NCBI GenBank assembly: GCA_963082875.1 | Contig: OY720098.1 | Span: 10,230,001-10,294,000, forward strand | Origin: Corella eumyota | Lineage: Eukaryota > Chordata > Ascidiacea > Phlebobranchia > Corellidae | Length of the DNA stretch: 64,000 bases | Direction of reading: 5' to 3' | Shown: piece by piece, positions 44,501 through 58,069 of the stretch | Layout: every line of letters begins with the position of its first letter | Position numbering within the stretch: the stretch's first letter is position 1 | Program-made: the position numbers and the translations under genes | Notes under the pieces: generated by a model | What the model saw: only the letters and a program-made list of their open reading frames with translations | The model's database searches: none | Told to the model about the DNA's origin: nothing

Positions 44501-45029
44501 AATGTGTTGAACCCAAAACTTTGTAAAAAAAGTATTGCAATAAAAGACATTAACTACCAAATCTGAACAGATTTTATCGATATTGGCAAAAAATGCCCTT
44601 TTATCTATTTCAGGTACATTTTGAATTTTCTAACGCAACGTATGGTTTTCGTAAAACACGTAATCAAAAATTTGCGTTGCCGTTTTTAGGTTAGAAACAC
44701 CACCGCAATTTAATAGAAACCTTAAACACAAATCGCGTTTTTCTTTTATCACGGGCAAAGGGTATATTAAGGCTCGTAGCTATAGCTGGAAGTTCACAAA
44801 CGTAAGAGTGTGAAACGAAAATAGCACTTTCTTGTAAAAAATAAAGGAAGGATGATATTTTTATCGTATATTTTTTTGACATTCAAAATTGATAAATATT
44901 TGTGAATTATCAAGAAATGGTATTGATTAGAATATAGATTTCAAGGCTATGTTTTTATATATTTTTTTTTCTTTTTAGATTACTGTTTGAAAATTTGTTA
45001 TATCTTGCCATAAATATCTAACTTCAAGA

Positions 45030-48000
45030 ATGCATTGTTCTACTTTTTCCTGCATGTTCACAACGTTTCTGGTTGGAATTCTTCTGGCTTTATTTGACTC
45101 CGGACTCGCCAATTCAAGACAACTCGGTAATTTGTTTTAAAATCTTAACGAAATGTTTAGGTAAATGTTAACGTCCAAATTTAATTTGAGTTTAAATTTA
45201 AAAAAATTGTTAGCAAAATTAAGGTTTTAAAAATTAAAATTAACATTTAAATTTTTTGTTTTTTTTAATTACAAAAACTTAAATAAATTTTTATAGCAAA
45301 ATTTTTAATTATTAAGTACCTTATTTGGGTAATATTTTTATCTCTTGTGTTTTTCCGCGATAATCCTATTAAAATAAAGCTAATAAAATGGCAAATACAC
45401 GAAAATACCTTTATAATCGCATTAAATCGGTTTAAAAATTTTCTGAAAAATTTATTTACAAACTTACGGGTTTAATCTTATTTAGGTCAACACATTACTT
45501 TTACTTCGTGATAAAAATAACTTTTCACTTGTAAAGCACATGTTCGAATTTCAAGGATAATCTGCAAATACGAACGCCATGTAATTTCGCATTTCACGGA
45601 TATCGATAAAAAACGATTATTCTTATAAAAATCGGATATCAAGTCGGTTGTGGTTAACAAAAAATTGACACGTTTTGTGATTTTTTATATAAAAACTTGA
45701 CACGTTAAGTTCATAAAAAACAACACGTCGACAAAGAAAACGTTTTTTTGGTAAGACCCCACAAAATATTGGGTAAATTTCTGCTTGTTGTGTACACGTA
45801 AACAAAAACAGAGAGCAGGTGACAATTCGATATTAAATATCTTGTAAGGCTTAATCTCTTTCCGTATGCGTGTATATCCTATTGACGTATTTACTGGCCA
45901 GACATGCGATTTGACAGCAGATAATTATTCGAGCGTCGAAACTATTACGTTTTTTCTGCCCGCAAAGTATTTGGTTTGGTTTGATGAACCTTTCACCTTG
46001 TAGGGGAGAGTCTCGTAACCAGCTGAAAAAATTCAAAGCCAAAAGCTTGACATTTCGCCCGTATTCGTATAAAAAGATATAACTGACAACCACCAATTTG
46101 TTTTTTGATCAATAAAGATACAAATCAAGAGCTTGATATATAATAAATGTCATAGAAAACATGTCCAGGTTTTTTTGATCGAATTGGAATGTTGTTTGTT
46201 TCTAAACATCCCACATACAAACAAATGTTTTAAGTTTTGAGATTTTAATTAACACCTACACCAGCAACAAACAAATATTTTTCCGTAAACCTGTAAGCTG
46301 TATAATGGTAACTGTAATAACTATTATGGTAACATTTGCAACGTACAATTATGTCAATCAGCATTAAAAATGAATTACCTACTAAATATGTTTAGAGCCG
46401 CAAACTTACAAAAAATAGTCCGTTTACTGGTATTAAATACCATTTCAAAAAATTAAAAATGGCGCCGATGTAAAACATAAAACAGTATAGCGAATTTTTT
46501 ACAAGCGACAATGCTGTGTTTAAGGATGTATTTATATTTTAAACAAATAGTTTTTATTTTTTTTTTAATTTAGATCCTGCTGTTTTCAAGAGATTGTCTT
46601 TCTTACAACTTCCAGATGTCGCTGCAGCGAATGCCTTCAACATTGACTTTACATATTCCACTTCTGAGTGAGTAGAACGTTTTAAGGTTCTTTAGATCTT
46701 TACTTACTTGTTGTTTTAAGCGATCGTATTAAGGACTTCTATTTGGAATCGCTCTCTTAAAAGTTAGAATTTCAAACGATTAAATATGATTGATTATGCT
46801 AATTTTTACAATAGAACGTTTAGCAAGTTCGATTATTTGTAATATCAGAATCTTGGCGGGTATAAAATAACATTTATATTGCCCATTACCGAAAAACAAA
46901 GGATTTTGGCATTGTACTATTTATAGCAAATATTCAATCATTCTTATGCCATAGGAGTCAGTCGACTATTTTTAAATTGCCAGTTTAACTGTCGTAGTTT
47001 TGACGTGGTTGAAAATTCTCATATAATAATTAAACCTTTAATAAACTTTCATTTTAAATTCTTTTTTTTAGAAATCAACTTATTGATGCCGTTTCTTATA
47101 ACGCCACTTACAATCCTAACATTGATGCCCAGACTGTCAATCTTTCTATCCCATTAAGTGAAGTTAATTTGAAGGGAGCTTTCTATTCGACATTGAACAT
47201 GTAAGTATACTACAATTTAACAGAAAAAGTTGCTATTAAATATATATTTAATTACTATATTTATGTTGCCCAACGAGTGTATTACATTATTTGCACGGTT
47301 TGTAAGTCGAATTGCTGACGATAGTTGAAAAGATTTTGTTTAGTAAGATTTGTAGCCATAACCTGGGGCATATTGACGATATTACCAAACTGATTTATTT
47401 GTTTCATTCACAGACTTATGGTTAAACCACGAAAAATATTATAACAGTATTATGTAAATTAACAATACATGCCATCGCAAATTTTTCCGTCGTGTAATTA
47501 ATTGTATTTCATTTTAAAAAACGGTCACAATATTTCTCCTAAAGTTTTAATATAGATTGAAAGGGTTTCTTAACATTTTTGCTTTAAATATTTTTACTAA
47601 ATTATATTTTTTAAGATTTAGGTAAATTATTTTTTTCAAGTTTTAATTATTTTTGTAAAATTTTTAGAGGATTTGATGGAAAAGTTCTCTCAAGCCAAAA
47701 CAGCAGTGGAACCTACAACTTGCAATTGCGGGATGTTCATCTTTATTTTCTAGTCAAATTCGATTGTAAGCATTATAGTTTTATATTAATATAAATATTT
47801 TAATATAACTATGGCCTAAATTTCAAATTTTACGAATATAAACGCTACATTTAAATAAAAAGCTCTTAACAAGAAACTGTATGTATAAAATATTTGAGAA
47901 AACATGTTAATTGTTACATTACCAGTAATTGTTTAATGGCTCGTTTATTATCTTAAAAAAGGCCTTATTATCAGAATAAATATTTACCCTGTAACGAGTC

Positions 48001-49440
48001 CATAAAACGATTTTTGGTATAGATGACATTTTTCCAAGCTCACGAACGGAACACAATGTTTTTTATGAAGCTTTTTAATAAGCTCTTATCATTATAGTGA
48101 CGTCACATCTCAAATCAAATGTTATCTTATCACAAATCATAACTTGCCATAAGAGCGGAATATCAAAGTGTAATTAGAGCATTGTAATAGTTTCTTGAGT
48201 ATTTAATAGACAGCCAAATGCTCATCAACATAGCTTTGGGTTCACATATGCCCCTACTTTGTAAAGTATGTTGATGACTTGATAAAATTTATGTAATGTT
48301 TAGCTTTAGCCCGCGTGATTGTCGCATTACGTATAGCCTACGTATTATTTGTAATCTTATCTGAAATCAAGTGGCGGGACATGTCAATTTGTCGCAACAA
48401 CGGTGCGATTTCATCAATTTCTCTGAACACAAAAGGATGGGATGGTTTTATAAACAAGAATCGCTTTGTGTTGATTGATTTTCTTATTACTTTGCAAAAA
48501 AATCTGGCGCATAGAATATACATTAATTACTTAAAATTCCATAAAAGACATTAGTACACCATTTCCTTTATTTGAACTTGATTGTTATCTGAGATTGGGT
48601 TACTTTCTTTGTCCGTTTTCTCTATCCAAACACAACTCTTCCTCTATCAAAACACAACATTAGTTGCTAAATACTTGCGTTTCTCTAAATTATACCAATT
48701 TTTAATTTTAAAGTTATTTTAATTTAATATTTTTATTAAGTTAATATAATAGTTATCTCTTTTTAGTTACCCTTCAAGGTGTTGAACTTTACCTGAACGT
48801 TTGTCAACCCGAATTTAAAGACCACGAACTAAAACTTCACCACACACCAATCAACTCTGATCTTATAACACAAGGTCTTATGCAACGCTTAACTATGTTA
48901 GCAGCCAAGGAAGAATACAAACAAATGTTTTGCAAAGCTTTGAGAAAGTAATATACAAAATTTAGGCCTTTTATATGTTGATTTGTAAATTTGTATTGAC
49001 GATTTATAAACATATTTGATATAAATATCAATAAATGTCTAGCTTTAGAAAACAGACTTTTCAAAGTAAAGCAATTTTTGTTAATTAAGAATTGCATCTG
49101 GCATGATATAACATAACATGCAAATGGTTTTTTATCTTGTTGGTTTATTGCAGGGTTATCAGACCAAGAGCAGAAGACCAACCAAGTGCTGCTATACAAG
49201 CTGCGATTATACAAAGAATTCAGGAATCCTTTTACCCGTAAGAGCACATTCTTTAGGTATTATTAAACGGTATTTCGCAGCTTGGCCTGCACGCAATAAG
49301 CATATTTAATTGGAAATCCAATAAATTTGCTTTATGTGCAAATGTAAGTGCACAGCCTACGCTATTCTTAGGGTGAAATATGGTGTAATAGAAACTTACA
49401 TTTAAATTTTTTTATGTTTTTTTACAGAAAATCCGGATAA
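45030..49440 (+). CDS. Secreted protein of uncertain family (possible TULIP/JHBP-like fold)
   Basis: Seven exons close in frame to 231 residues: 45030-45126 (ATG), 46574-46667, 47072-47200, 47668-47765, 48767-48947, 49154-49237, 49428-49440. The first exon encodes a signal peptide: a hydrophobic core FTTFLVGILLALFDSGLA preceded by MHCSTFSCM, with likely cleavage near residue 28. The mature part has alternating beta-type segments (NIDFTYSTSENQLIDAVSYN, VNLSIPLSEVNLKGAFYSTL, GTYNLQLRDVHLYFLVKFDF), potential N-glycosylation sites (NAT, NLS, NSS), two cysteines (VCQPEF and MFCKAL) and a helical C-terminal part (MQRLTMLAAKEEYKQM, IQAAIIQRIQESF). The pattern of a long curved sheet, a GxYNLxLxDVxxYF strand and a late amphipathic helix resembles TULIP lipid-binding proteins such as JHBP/takeout and BPI. 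This is fold-level resemblance only; I recognise no orthologue. Confidence 0.75.
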
Positions 49441-50192
49441 GTCCAAAATGAGTATTCATTGTACAAAATAATTGTATTTTCATTTGTTATCTATAAAACG
49501 CCATTTTACTAGCTATTTTCTCTTTGTTCAATAAAAATGTATAATTGATTTTGTTGTTTTTATTTTGTTTAATTGATTAATACGGGATATGGTTAGATAT
49601 ATAGACACAATTTGCTTGACATATAAACTAATAATTACATTTTTGAGGATCAATGAAAAAAAAATATTGCAGTTACAACTTTACTAGTAACTGAAATGGT
49701 TACAACTCTAGTTCGTTAGGGCTAATTTTTGTAAAAGCTTTAACTGTTAAAATGCAACGTTAGATGACGATTTTTAAGTAGGTTTTTTGCCGTATAACCA
49801 TCTGACCATGTGCAATCTTAGTTTTAAAGTTAAACCGACTGTCAGCCAAAATGTCCTTTACCTAACTGTACACACAGGACTCCGAAACTAGCGAAGAAAT
49901 ACCTTAATAGAGTAATATTGTATACACACTAACTAGCAGACTAGTAACTACTAATATTTATAAGTAAGACAATAAGCAATAAGGTGTTTTGTATTTGAAA
50001 AGCGTAGTTATAATCGTGCTTTTCTGGTTGTTGTATCGATTCTATTACAGGAAGTACGTTACCTTTTTATGTAAGCAATTACGTTAGTACTAGTATTTTA
50101 AAAATAATATTTTTTTGTTTTGCTTTTCTTTAAAGTATATATAATTTGTTTAATTTGCAGGGATTTGTCAGTAACATTTAATTATTCTAAGT
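49441..50192. other. Spacer: 3' flank of secreted gene and 5' region of aftiphilin gene
   Basis: These 750 bp contain the poly(A) signal at 49530 and, at 50160, a strong acceptor (TTTAATTTGCAG) 33 bp before the aftiphilin ATG. The acceptor implies an upstream untranslated exon of AFTPH that I cannot place. Confidence 0.5.
49530..49535 (+). terminator. Poly(A) signal of the secreted-protein gene
   Basis: AATAAA lies 90 bp after the stop codon, followed by a GT/T-rich downstream element (TTGATTTTGTTGTTTTT). Confidence 0.7.
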
Positions 50193-53100
50193 ATGTCTAA
50201 TTTTATTCCCATTGTTTCTAATTCTCCTCCTCCATTTGCTGATTTCGAAGAAGACGAAGATGACTTTACTGACTTTACATCTGCCAACAACAAACCATGG
50301 CAGGAGGATTCAGATGGGGAAGAATTTGGAGAATTTTCCACTAACTGGAGTAATTTTTCTCAAAAAGCAGATGACAAAATTGCAAATGATGATAATTTTA
50401 ATAAATCTTCCAAGTTAAAAAATAATTCTGTAAACGATTATACAACTTCTGATATACAACCTTCAAGCTTAAGTGATAAAGATAATTTATATTCTACAAA
50501 CAATGGTTTTAAAGATACCTCTTTAGACGTTACAGAAACTGTCATTGAATCAAACAATTTTTTTGATAACAATGATATGAAAATAAATGGTTTTTCAGGT
50601 TATTCAACAGAACCAATTTCAAATAAAGATTCAGAAAACAAAGATATTAATTTATCAACTCAAAATAATAAAACTGTTACAAGTGATTTTGAAACACCTT
50701 TAACAAGTGAAGTTCCTTCAGATTTAAATACAGTTTCACCTAATAATATTAACGAATTAACAAATGAAAGCGATAAGAATTCAGATTTTACTGATAGTAA
50801 CGATAAACAAAATTCACCTCCCATAAATTTTGTTGAAAGCGAATCCAACTCTGATACTATTAGTTTGGAAAACATTGAATCTAGAGCTCCACAACCTGAA
50901 GAGCAAAAAAATGAAATGTTATTAAATGAAGAAATATCTCAAGTTTTTGAGACAAATTCTGATATTGTTAAAGATAACTCATCAGTTGAGAGTTGGAGTG
51001 AGGCAACTGAACAAATTGAGGAAACTAATAATTTTTCAGAAACTGGTTCTTTGCAAATGCAAGAAAATTTACCAAACATGGACACTAACTTAGGTGAAAT
51101 AAAGGTCTCGGGAAATAATTTACAGTCAGAACAATCAAACAATGTACAAGAAAGTGCCAAAAATAATTTATTAAAGGAAAGTGGGTCTGAGAATAACGAT
51201 GATAATGATGTTCTTTCAGAAGCAGACACTTCTAGTTTAAAAAGCAATACAAGTGAAACGTTGAATAAAAGTAAAGAACCACCTATTGAATTAACTGTTG
51301 AAGAATCAGAAAAAACATTTACAAATACAATCGAACAAAGTGATGAATTTGCTGATTTTGCTGTTTTCGGTAATTTTGAAACTGACAATTCTTCACCATT
51401 TAATGAAAACCAGTTTCAAACTTTTAGCGAATCAAATCAAAATGTTTTTGAAACAGTTAATACCAGTAATACAACAAACAATTCTGATAAGGTGGATAAT
51501 AAAACTTTTGAAAACAATGAGTTTGCAGATTTTAGCGCAGCCCCTACTTATTTGGATCCGTCATCTATAAATGCTTCTGAAAATGAAGACAATGACGAGT
51601 TTGAGGCTTTTCAAGATGCCAAGGAATTTCCAACAACAAGTTCTCAAAATAATTTAGATAATTTTGCGTCTTTTGACACAGGGCCTCCAAAAAATGACTT
51701 TTCTGAAGAAGATGATGATTTTGGTGACTTTGGAGATTTCGGTTCTTTTTCCAATGAAGCAAACTTTGTGGTTTCAGAAAAACCTGCTGTTGTTGGGAAG
51801 AAACTACCTTTGGTGATTATAAAATAATTGCCTTAACTGTTGAATAAGTTGTTTTTTGCTTTGATTGTATTTGTATTAATTTTTTTCTTATTTCTGATGT
51901 TCATTTTAAAATTTAATTGCAGGGTGAAAAAATGATAAAAGAAATTGAACTCTCGTTTTTCTATGAAAATTCAGACACTACAGATTCAAGTAAAGAAATA
52001 TCTACTGTGTTGCAACATATTAAAAAGGAGATTTTAGAAATTTATGAATGTGAATCAACTACACAGAATCCTAAAAAAATTAATCGGTAAGTTAAGAAAA
52101 AACTTTTGGATTTGAAATTTAACTAATTTTTTAATCAAAAAATATTTTATTTAAAAACGGGTAATTGTATTTTATTATTGGAATCACTTGTACTAATGTT
52201 TCTTCAAAAAAAGATTGTGAAGTGCAAGAGAAAATTGGTAGGATCATAAAATAAGTCAGTTTATTTACAAACCGATGTACAAGTGATTTAAAAATTGTAT
52301 ATTTTAATAAAACTTATGCTATGATCTTTAACTAAACTCTTGTTTTATTTAAATGAAAAGATTTTTAAAATTATTTGTTTAAAGTCCAAGTAGGTTATGG
52401 AGTTCAATGGAGGATACAGACAACACAATCGCTCTGAAATTTCGCTGGAACAACTCACATCATAATCAACAACTTTTAAGTGCACTTGGGGCCAAGACTC
52501 AAAACATTGTAAGTGCTTAAATGTAATGGTAAATTTATATTCTATTGTGGAATAAGTTATAAAAACAATTTTAATTGTAAGCAGCATCTTTTTTATGTTT
52601 ATCGTTTCTGCCCTTTACTTTATATTGTATAAACCATGGTTATACACTTGCTTGGTATACCATTTTGGTATTTTAAAGCACACTGTTATAAGTTTATATG
52701 CTTGTTAATTTATATTTTGGTTTTGCAAAATAATACAGATTTAACAATGATAATACAATGTTCACATTACACATTGTTTTAGTGACAAATAATAATTTAA
52801 TATTTTGCGTTATATTTGATTTACACTTAGGTGCTTTGCATGGAATTGTTTGATTTCACTTTTTTTGCATGTTTATATGTGGAATATGGGATGGGGATTC
52901 GACTAACTTTTTATTAACCAAAACTCAAAAACTAATAAAAATATCAGCCTATATATATATATATATATATACCCCAAAAAACAACACATTATTTTTATTG
53001 TAAAATTATTAATTTAAATATTTAAATATGAATTTCTGATTCCCAAAATAGTATTTCAGTGAATCAAGCAAACCCTGCTATGTGCCAACCTACTTCTCGG

Positions 53101-55255
53101 CAGGGCTGGTAAGTACAGTTGTTTATGTTATTTGAAAATAAACAAAATATGTAATATTTGTTGTGGTTAACTGTATATTCTTTTGCAAAATATAAAGAAA
53201 ATAAACTTTATATTTTGGTTTTATTTTCTTATGTTTTAAATATATGGGCTATTTAATATATACACTTCACAACATTAAAAATTGAATATATATTTTTTAC
53301 TTTCTAATTAGCTTAATATAACACATAGGTGTTTACTAAACTGCGCCTATTTTTTAAAAGTGCTTAACATTCTTATTGCTTTGCAGAGGATGTCAGATTC
53401 TGGTATAATGCAACCGATGTCGGCGGCTGATATTATGACGACGGTCTCTCCTGTGGACAAATCTGCGCCCACAGTAAGCTTACTATAATTTTAAATATTG
53501 TACAGCTTAATTTTAAAATAGGCCTACCAGTTTTGCAGATTTTTGATTAAATATCCTAGTTGTTACAATTTTATTTAAAAAAACTAGTTGATTGTTCATC
53601 TTATGCATCCTATTTAAATAGTCTTCATAGGGTCTCAAATGCAACTCTTAACTAATATCTGCCTATGAATATTTAACCTTGCACCGCAAATGGCAATATT
53701 TTTGTTTTTAAGCTGTTTACCATTCTTATTAATATTTATAAATATATAGACTTTTTTTGTTTGTTTTGTTATTGCCACTAATATGTATTATATATAAATA
53801 GCAATTAGCAAACAAAATGTTCTGTTTTATCTCATAAACTTATACTAAAGTTATCTGTTTTTTTTATTTCTAGCAAATTCCTGATCAACAGTGGTCTTCA
53901 GAAAGTGGTTAGTCTTTAATCCTATCAATAACAAGTTACTTGTTATTTATAGTTTAGAGTAATGATATTGGAATCACAAATTAATTTAATTTGATTGCTT
54001 TCATCAAACTACATGTATAGAATGGGAAAAACAAAACAAACTTTGTGTTTTCTATTAATTTATAAATAATTAAATTTAATTTTTAGTACTGAAGTTTGGC
54101 ATTAATTTAGATTTGCATGCTTTTGTAGATAGTAGTACTACCATAGATGTTGAAATTCACAAGTCTGCTAGCAACAGTAGTAATGGTAATAATGAGGGTG
54201 ATGTAGTGGCTATCGAAAACAAGGCCAGTGTGCTTGATTTTAGTGGTGTAGACCTTGCAATGTTGAGTTATTCTTCATCACCTGTACCTCAGGAAGGTAA
54301 TTGGTATTTAAATTTTGCATGTAAGCATGAGTTTGCTTCACATTACAGACTGCGATTAAAATCTGAAATGATTGAAAATTGATGACGGGTTAACTTTTTA
54401 AATCAGTGCTTGGCTAATAGCAATTTATTGCATATTTTTACAAATTTTTCACTTTATTTATGTTATATTTAAGATACAAATTATCAAAAACACATGCTTT
54501 CATTTAAAATTACTTCTTATTACAGATGGTTTTGATGTACAAACTTGCATAGGAAAATAACTGTATAGGGATATATTTTCAATTTTCAAAATAAATTTGA
54601 CTAAGTTAACCTGTCCCATTTTTACACTATGCACCATATAGCACTAACACTTTTGCCTTCCTGTGTGTTAGTTATTTAATTAGTCATGTTTAAATGCGTA
54701 ATGTTTACGAGTTTTATCCATATGTTACACTTTACTGCTACTTACTATGTTAAAAATGCCTAGTAGATTAAAATCCCATATAGAAATAAACATAACATGT
54801 AAATAACATTCTTTCATATTTCTGTATACCTGTTTATGTAAGTTAGGAATGCTTTTAAACTAATAAATGATAACCACATTAGTAATAATTTTACAATTAC
54901 GCTTTTTACAACTTATCTCTTTTTTTTAAATATTGCATAAGTTAAACCCAATTTTTAATTTAAAAAAATTTTTTTTTTTTTATTCACTCCAGCGCAAGAC
55001 AAACTCGATCCAGAGTTACTGGAGCTCACTATGAACATTACTCCGGATCCTGTCATCCAGAACAAGAAGACTGATCCTCTCTCGAAGATCCTTGCAACTC
55101 TTAAGAACTCCTCTATATCCAAGAAGAAGGCTGAAGAAGAGGATGCAGATCTAAGCGAAGAGGCTAAAGCATCTTTAAAAAAACTACCGGACTTATCTTA
55201 CATGAGTTCTTCAATTTTAATGTTTCCTATCGGTCGTCAGACTTCACCAAACTAA
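50193..55255 (+). CDS. AFTPH: Aftiphilin (clathrin/AP-1 trafficking accessory protein)
   Basis: Eight exons give 852 residues: 50193-51812, 51923-52086, 52385-52508, 53052-53108, 53387-53473, 53874-53907, 54087-54296, 54993-55255. The first exon is unusually long and encodes a disordered, Asn/Ser/Glu-rich region starting SNSPPPFADFEEDEDD. It carries repeated acidic Phe motifs (FADF, EEFGEF, DEFADFAVF, NEFADF, DEFEAF, DDFGDFGDFGSF), the type that binds gamma-ear domains of AP-1 and GGAs. The conserved C-terminal part has ALKFRWNNSHHNQQLLSALG, matching the aftiphilin W-x-x-S-x-x-N-x-x-LL block, KPCYVPTYFSAGL, PMSAADI and the terminal LSEEAKASLKKLPDLSYM followed by LMFP. Aftiphilin works with p200 and gamma-synergin on clathrin coats at the trans-Golgi and endosomes. 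In-frame read-through past the first donor stops within five codons. Confidence 0.9.
52950..52971. repeat. (AT)n microsatellite in an aftiphilin intron
   Basis: A pure AT run of about 22 bp lies upstream of the exon at 53052. Confidence 0.9.
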
Positions 55256-56932
55256 CCATTTTTTATTGGGCGGAAAATTGAATTTTTAATGAAACTACGA
55301 AAATTCTGAAATAAAAAGGGGTTTTATAAAAAGAAGAGTGGTTAGGAATATTATTAAAGTTTATTTAAAATCTTTTGTAACTTTGGAGACGATTATCAAT
55401 TCTGTTTATTAACCTATTTGCCTGCTAGCCTTGTATACTATTTATCTATTTTTTCATTCTTATCAGAAGTTGACTAAAACAAATTGGTTAATAATGTCGG
55501 GGTACGTTTCTGGATTAATCCCATTTTCGGTAACAGTTTTATGCACTTATCACAAACTCGAAACTTTCGCGTATATCTCTAGACAGCCACACTGTAGTTC
55601 TTACTTTTTTGTTAGTTGTTAGTTATATCTTTATATGCGAATTATTTGCGTTTATTTTATGTGGTAGTTTTGGTGGCTTGGTCTCCTATGCTTTTGGTCT
55701 CAATTTATATATAGTTTTAAAATATATAATACTTGTAATATATATTTTTCGTAAAGGACAGTAGATGTGAAATGTTATATAATTCTTAGATATGTTATTT
55801 AAATTAATTTTTATGTCAAAAATTATATTTTAAAGTTTGTTTAACTCAGCCTTTAATGGGAACAATGTTTCTTAGCCCGTCTAAAATCTTTTGAACTTAT
55901 TTTATATTTCTGTTTTTATATTATTGCTCTGTTATTAACAGTTTTATCTTTAACTAAATGCTATATTACGTTTGCTACCATATTATATCCTATTTAAAAT
56001 GTTATTTCGTTTAATATAAATATTTGCAATGTGTGACAAACGCGATAAACTAGAAAAAAAATAAAATTCTAGCTTTTATTTAGGAATATTAGTTTAATGT
56101 GTTTTTTTTATGTTTTTACTGTTTTATTAAATATAGTTTAATTATTTGAGCCTGGAAATTTAATTAAATTTCACTTTTGAATTTTTTTATAGAAAAAGGT
56201 AAAGAAATGATGTTCTTATAATTGCCTACAAGTGTCTTCCAATTTATTTTAATAATGTTTTCATATATAATTAAAGATAGTTGATTGTATATTGGTTTGC
56301 ACAAATTGTTGGTTTGTAATTTCATTTAACTATTTTTAATAAAAATTCGTTTATATTGAAATGGACAATTCTCATTTGTTCTGTAGTTTGTTGATTTCAA
56401 CATTTGATCTGCTTGGGTTTAAAACGGATGAAGTTTCAAACTGGTAAAAACTACATAAATCAGATTTATTCTCATTACTTTTAATTTGTTTTTTTTTTAG
56501 TGAAATGGTTAAATTAAAAACTAGTCAAGAATGTGTTGATATGCAAAAGTACTCAATAAACAATAATTTTTCTTCTAAAATGATGTAAAATAAGTATGCC
56601 TACGCAGCTGTTTATTTCTATATAAACGCTCTTAATCATATTTTTAAAGTTTAAAAATTGTTATCTTACAAACTCTGTTTATCTTAATTACTTTGACATA
56701 CACATGTTGTTACGGAGAAGGTAAAATTGAAAGTTTTTAGATGTACCTGCGGTTATTTTTTGACAAAACGAAAACGAATTTTAATTAAAAGGTTGTTAAA
56801 CCTGACTAAGAAGTTATCTTCGTCGTGTTTATTTTGTCATCTGCAAAGGTTCTATTTTAATGTCAGTATTTCGTTTGTATATTTAAAGGTAAAAAGGTTA
56901 AAAGATTTTTTTTTGTTTAAAGACGATGCATA
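55256..56932. other. Aftiphilin 3' flank and spacer up to the LTR element
   Basis: AT-rich DNA with the aftiphilin poly(A) signal at 55310 and no supportable gene. Two short exon-like pieces near 56383-56443 and 56501-56589 were considered and rejected. Confidence 0.5.
55310..55315 (+). terminator. Poly(A) signal of aftiphilin gene
   Basis: AATAAA lies 55 bp after the stop codon, with T-rich sequence about 20-60 bp downstream. Confidence 0.6.
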
Positions 56933-58069
56933 TGTAGGAAAAGCACTTAGCATCGCAATCAATTACGCTGCAAAGGCTTTCCTAGCCTCAAAACAGCTGT
57001 GATGCTGGTTCACAAAGAACGGCAAGAAATGGCCAAAATCACCTGCATTGACAGCCGTGATGTAATTTCCGTCGCAAAACTGGGGGTATCAAAAACAAAA
57101 ATATTTACAAACTTTGTCAACACTATCAACCAGAACCAACCCATTATGAAGTACAAAAAAGAATATGAAAGAACCCCTTCTCAGGCAAAATAATAACTTT
57201 CGTTCTGTGAACCCAAATAACTGTGCAAACTCGCTGCCATCCTATGCGGTTAAAAGCCGTACAAATTTATTAACAATAAGAGAATTGCAAAGAAACAATA
57301 TTCATATGTATTGGTTACTTAAAAGGGTATAAAAACTAAGAAATACCTTTTTATTCAAGGACAGATCTGATTACCCATAAGGTAATTAGAATTACCAAAT
57401 TTATTGCGTCATTATATTGAGATAGTTAAACATTGTATAGACGCTATGTATGTACATATCATCGCCCCAATTTTGGATTTAGGTTATATCTCGATAACAT
57501 TTCCTGTTGTTGTTCAGTTTTTACTATATAGTAAAAACCTAAAAAAAAACATTATCAATAGTGACATAGTTTTTCTATGTATGCGTCAGATTTTGACTGA
57601 ATATATTTTTTCCTGAATCTTGTGATAATTAATTAATTTGATATAGAATTACCATCCATTTTTAATTGACAGTGAAACGTACAGCCATGTAATGTAGTTT
57701 TGTATTAATTAACCCAGTATATTATTTATTTTCGCATCGCAGAATAATTTAGTTTGTGTCTATTATGTACCATTTGATTAATGTGTCGCTTTACGTGGAA
57801 GGAGAAGTTGTGAGTGTGTTGTATTTTTTTGATAATTGTGATTGTGGAGAAAGAAGTTGGTGTATTTTATATGATAATGATGTTAGTTTAGAAATGATTT
57901 AGCGTAATGTAATATTGTAGTATTATCGCCCCCATTTTTGTATATATATTGTTACCAATAAAGTATGTTAGCCAGAATTCTATTTGATAAGATTTTAACT
58001 AGGAATTTAGTTAAGTATTTTAATACACTGCTGGACCTTTCTGTTACTCTCCTGACCCAATTCCCTACA
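56933..58069 (+). repeat. 5' LTR of the Gypsy-type element
   Basis: This 1,137-bp LTR begins TGTAGG and ends CCTACA, a perfect 6-bp inverted repeat with the canonical TG...CA ends. It contains a TATA-like box (TATAAAAA at 57328) and a poly(A) signal (AATAAA at 57957), fitting a U3-R-U5 layout. Short open frames inside it are repeated in the other LTR and are not genes. Confidence 0.95.

Larger units (their letters stand above)
38544..45029. other. Large gene-poor interval
   Basis: About 6.5 kb between GCH1 and the secreted-protein gene. From the left it contains the GCH1 upstream region (with two exact copies of a 13-mer at 39397 and 39745), a TTA microsatellite, a tandem repeat of about 127-bp units, very AT-rich DNA to about 42250, then a stretch to about 44800 with noticeably more G and C and several open frames that lack an ATG start or any recognisable motif. 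I cannot support a gene in it. Confidence 0.5.

Noticed and set aside
48837-49247. 136-codon minus-strand open frame
   Set aside because: It is the antisense shadow of two exons of the secreted-protein gene, whose plus-strand model has consistent phase.
50660-51762. Several open frames on both strands inside the long aftiphilin exon
   Set aside because: They are shadows caused by biased Asn/Ser/Glu codons of the real frame.
56383-56589. Two exon-like pieces (LLISTFDLLGFKTDEVSN, faintly like a myosin head segment, and EMVKLKTSQECVDMQKYS)
   Set aside because: They are too short, the next expected myosin block is absent and the second piece stops at once; chance in AT-rich DNA is as likely.
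56999-57616. Small open frames repeated at 61869-62486
   Set aside because: Both sets lie inside the two LTRs; they are repeat sequence, not genes.
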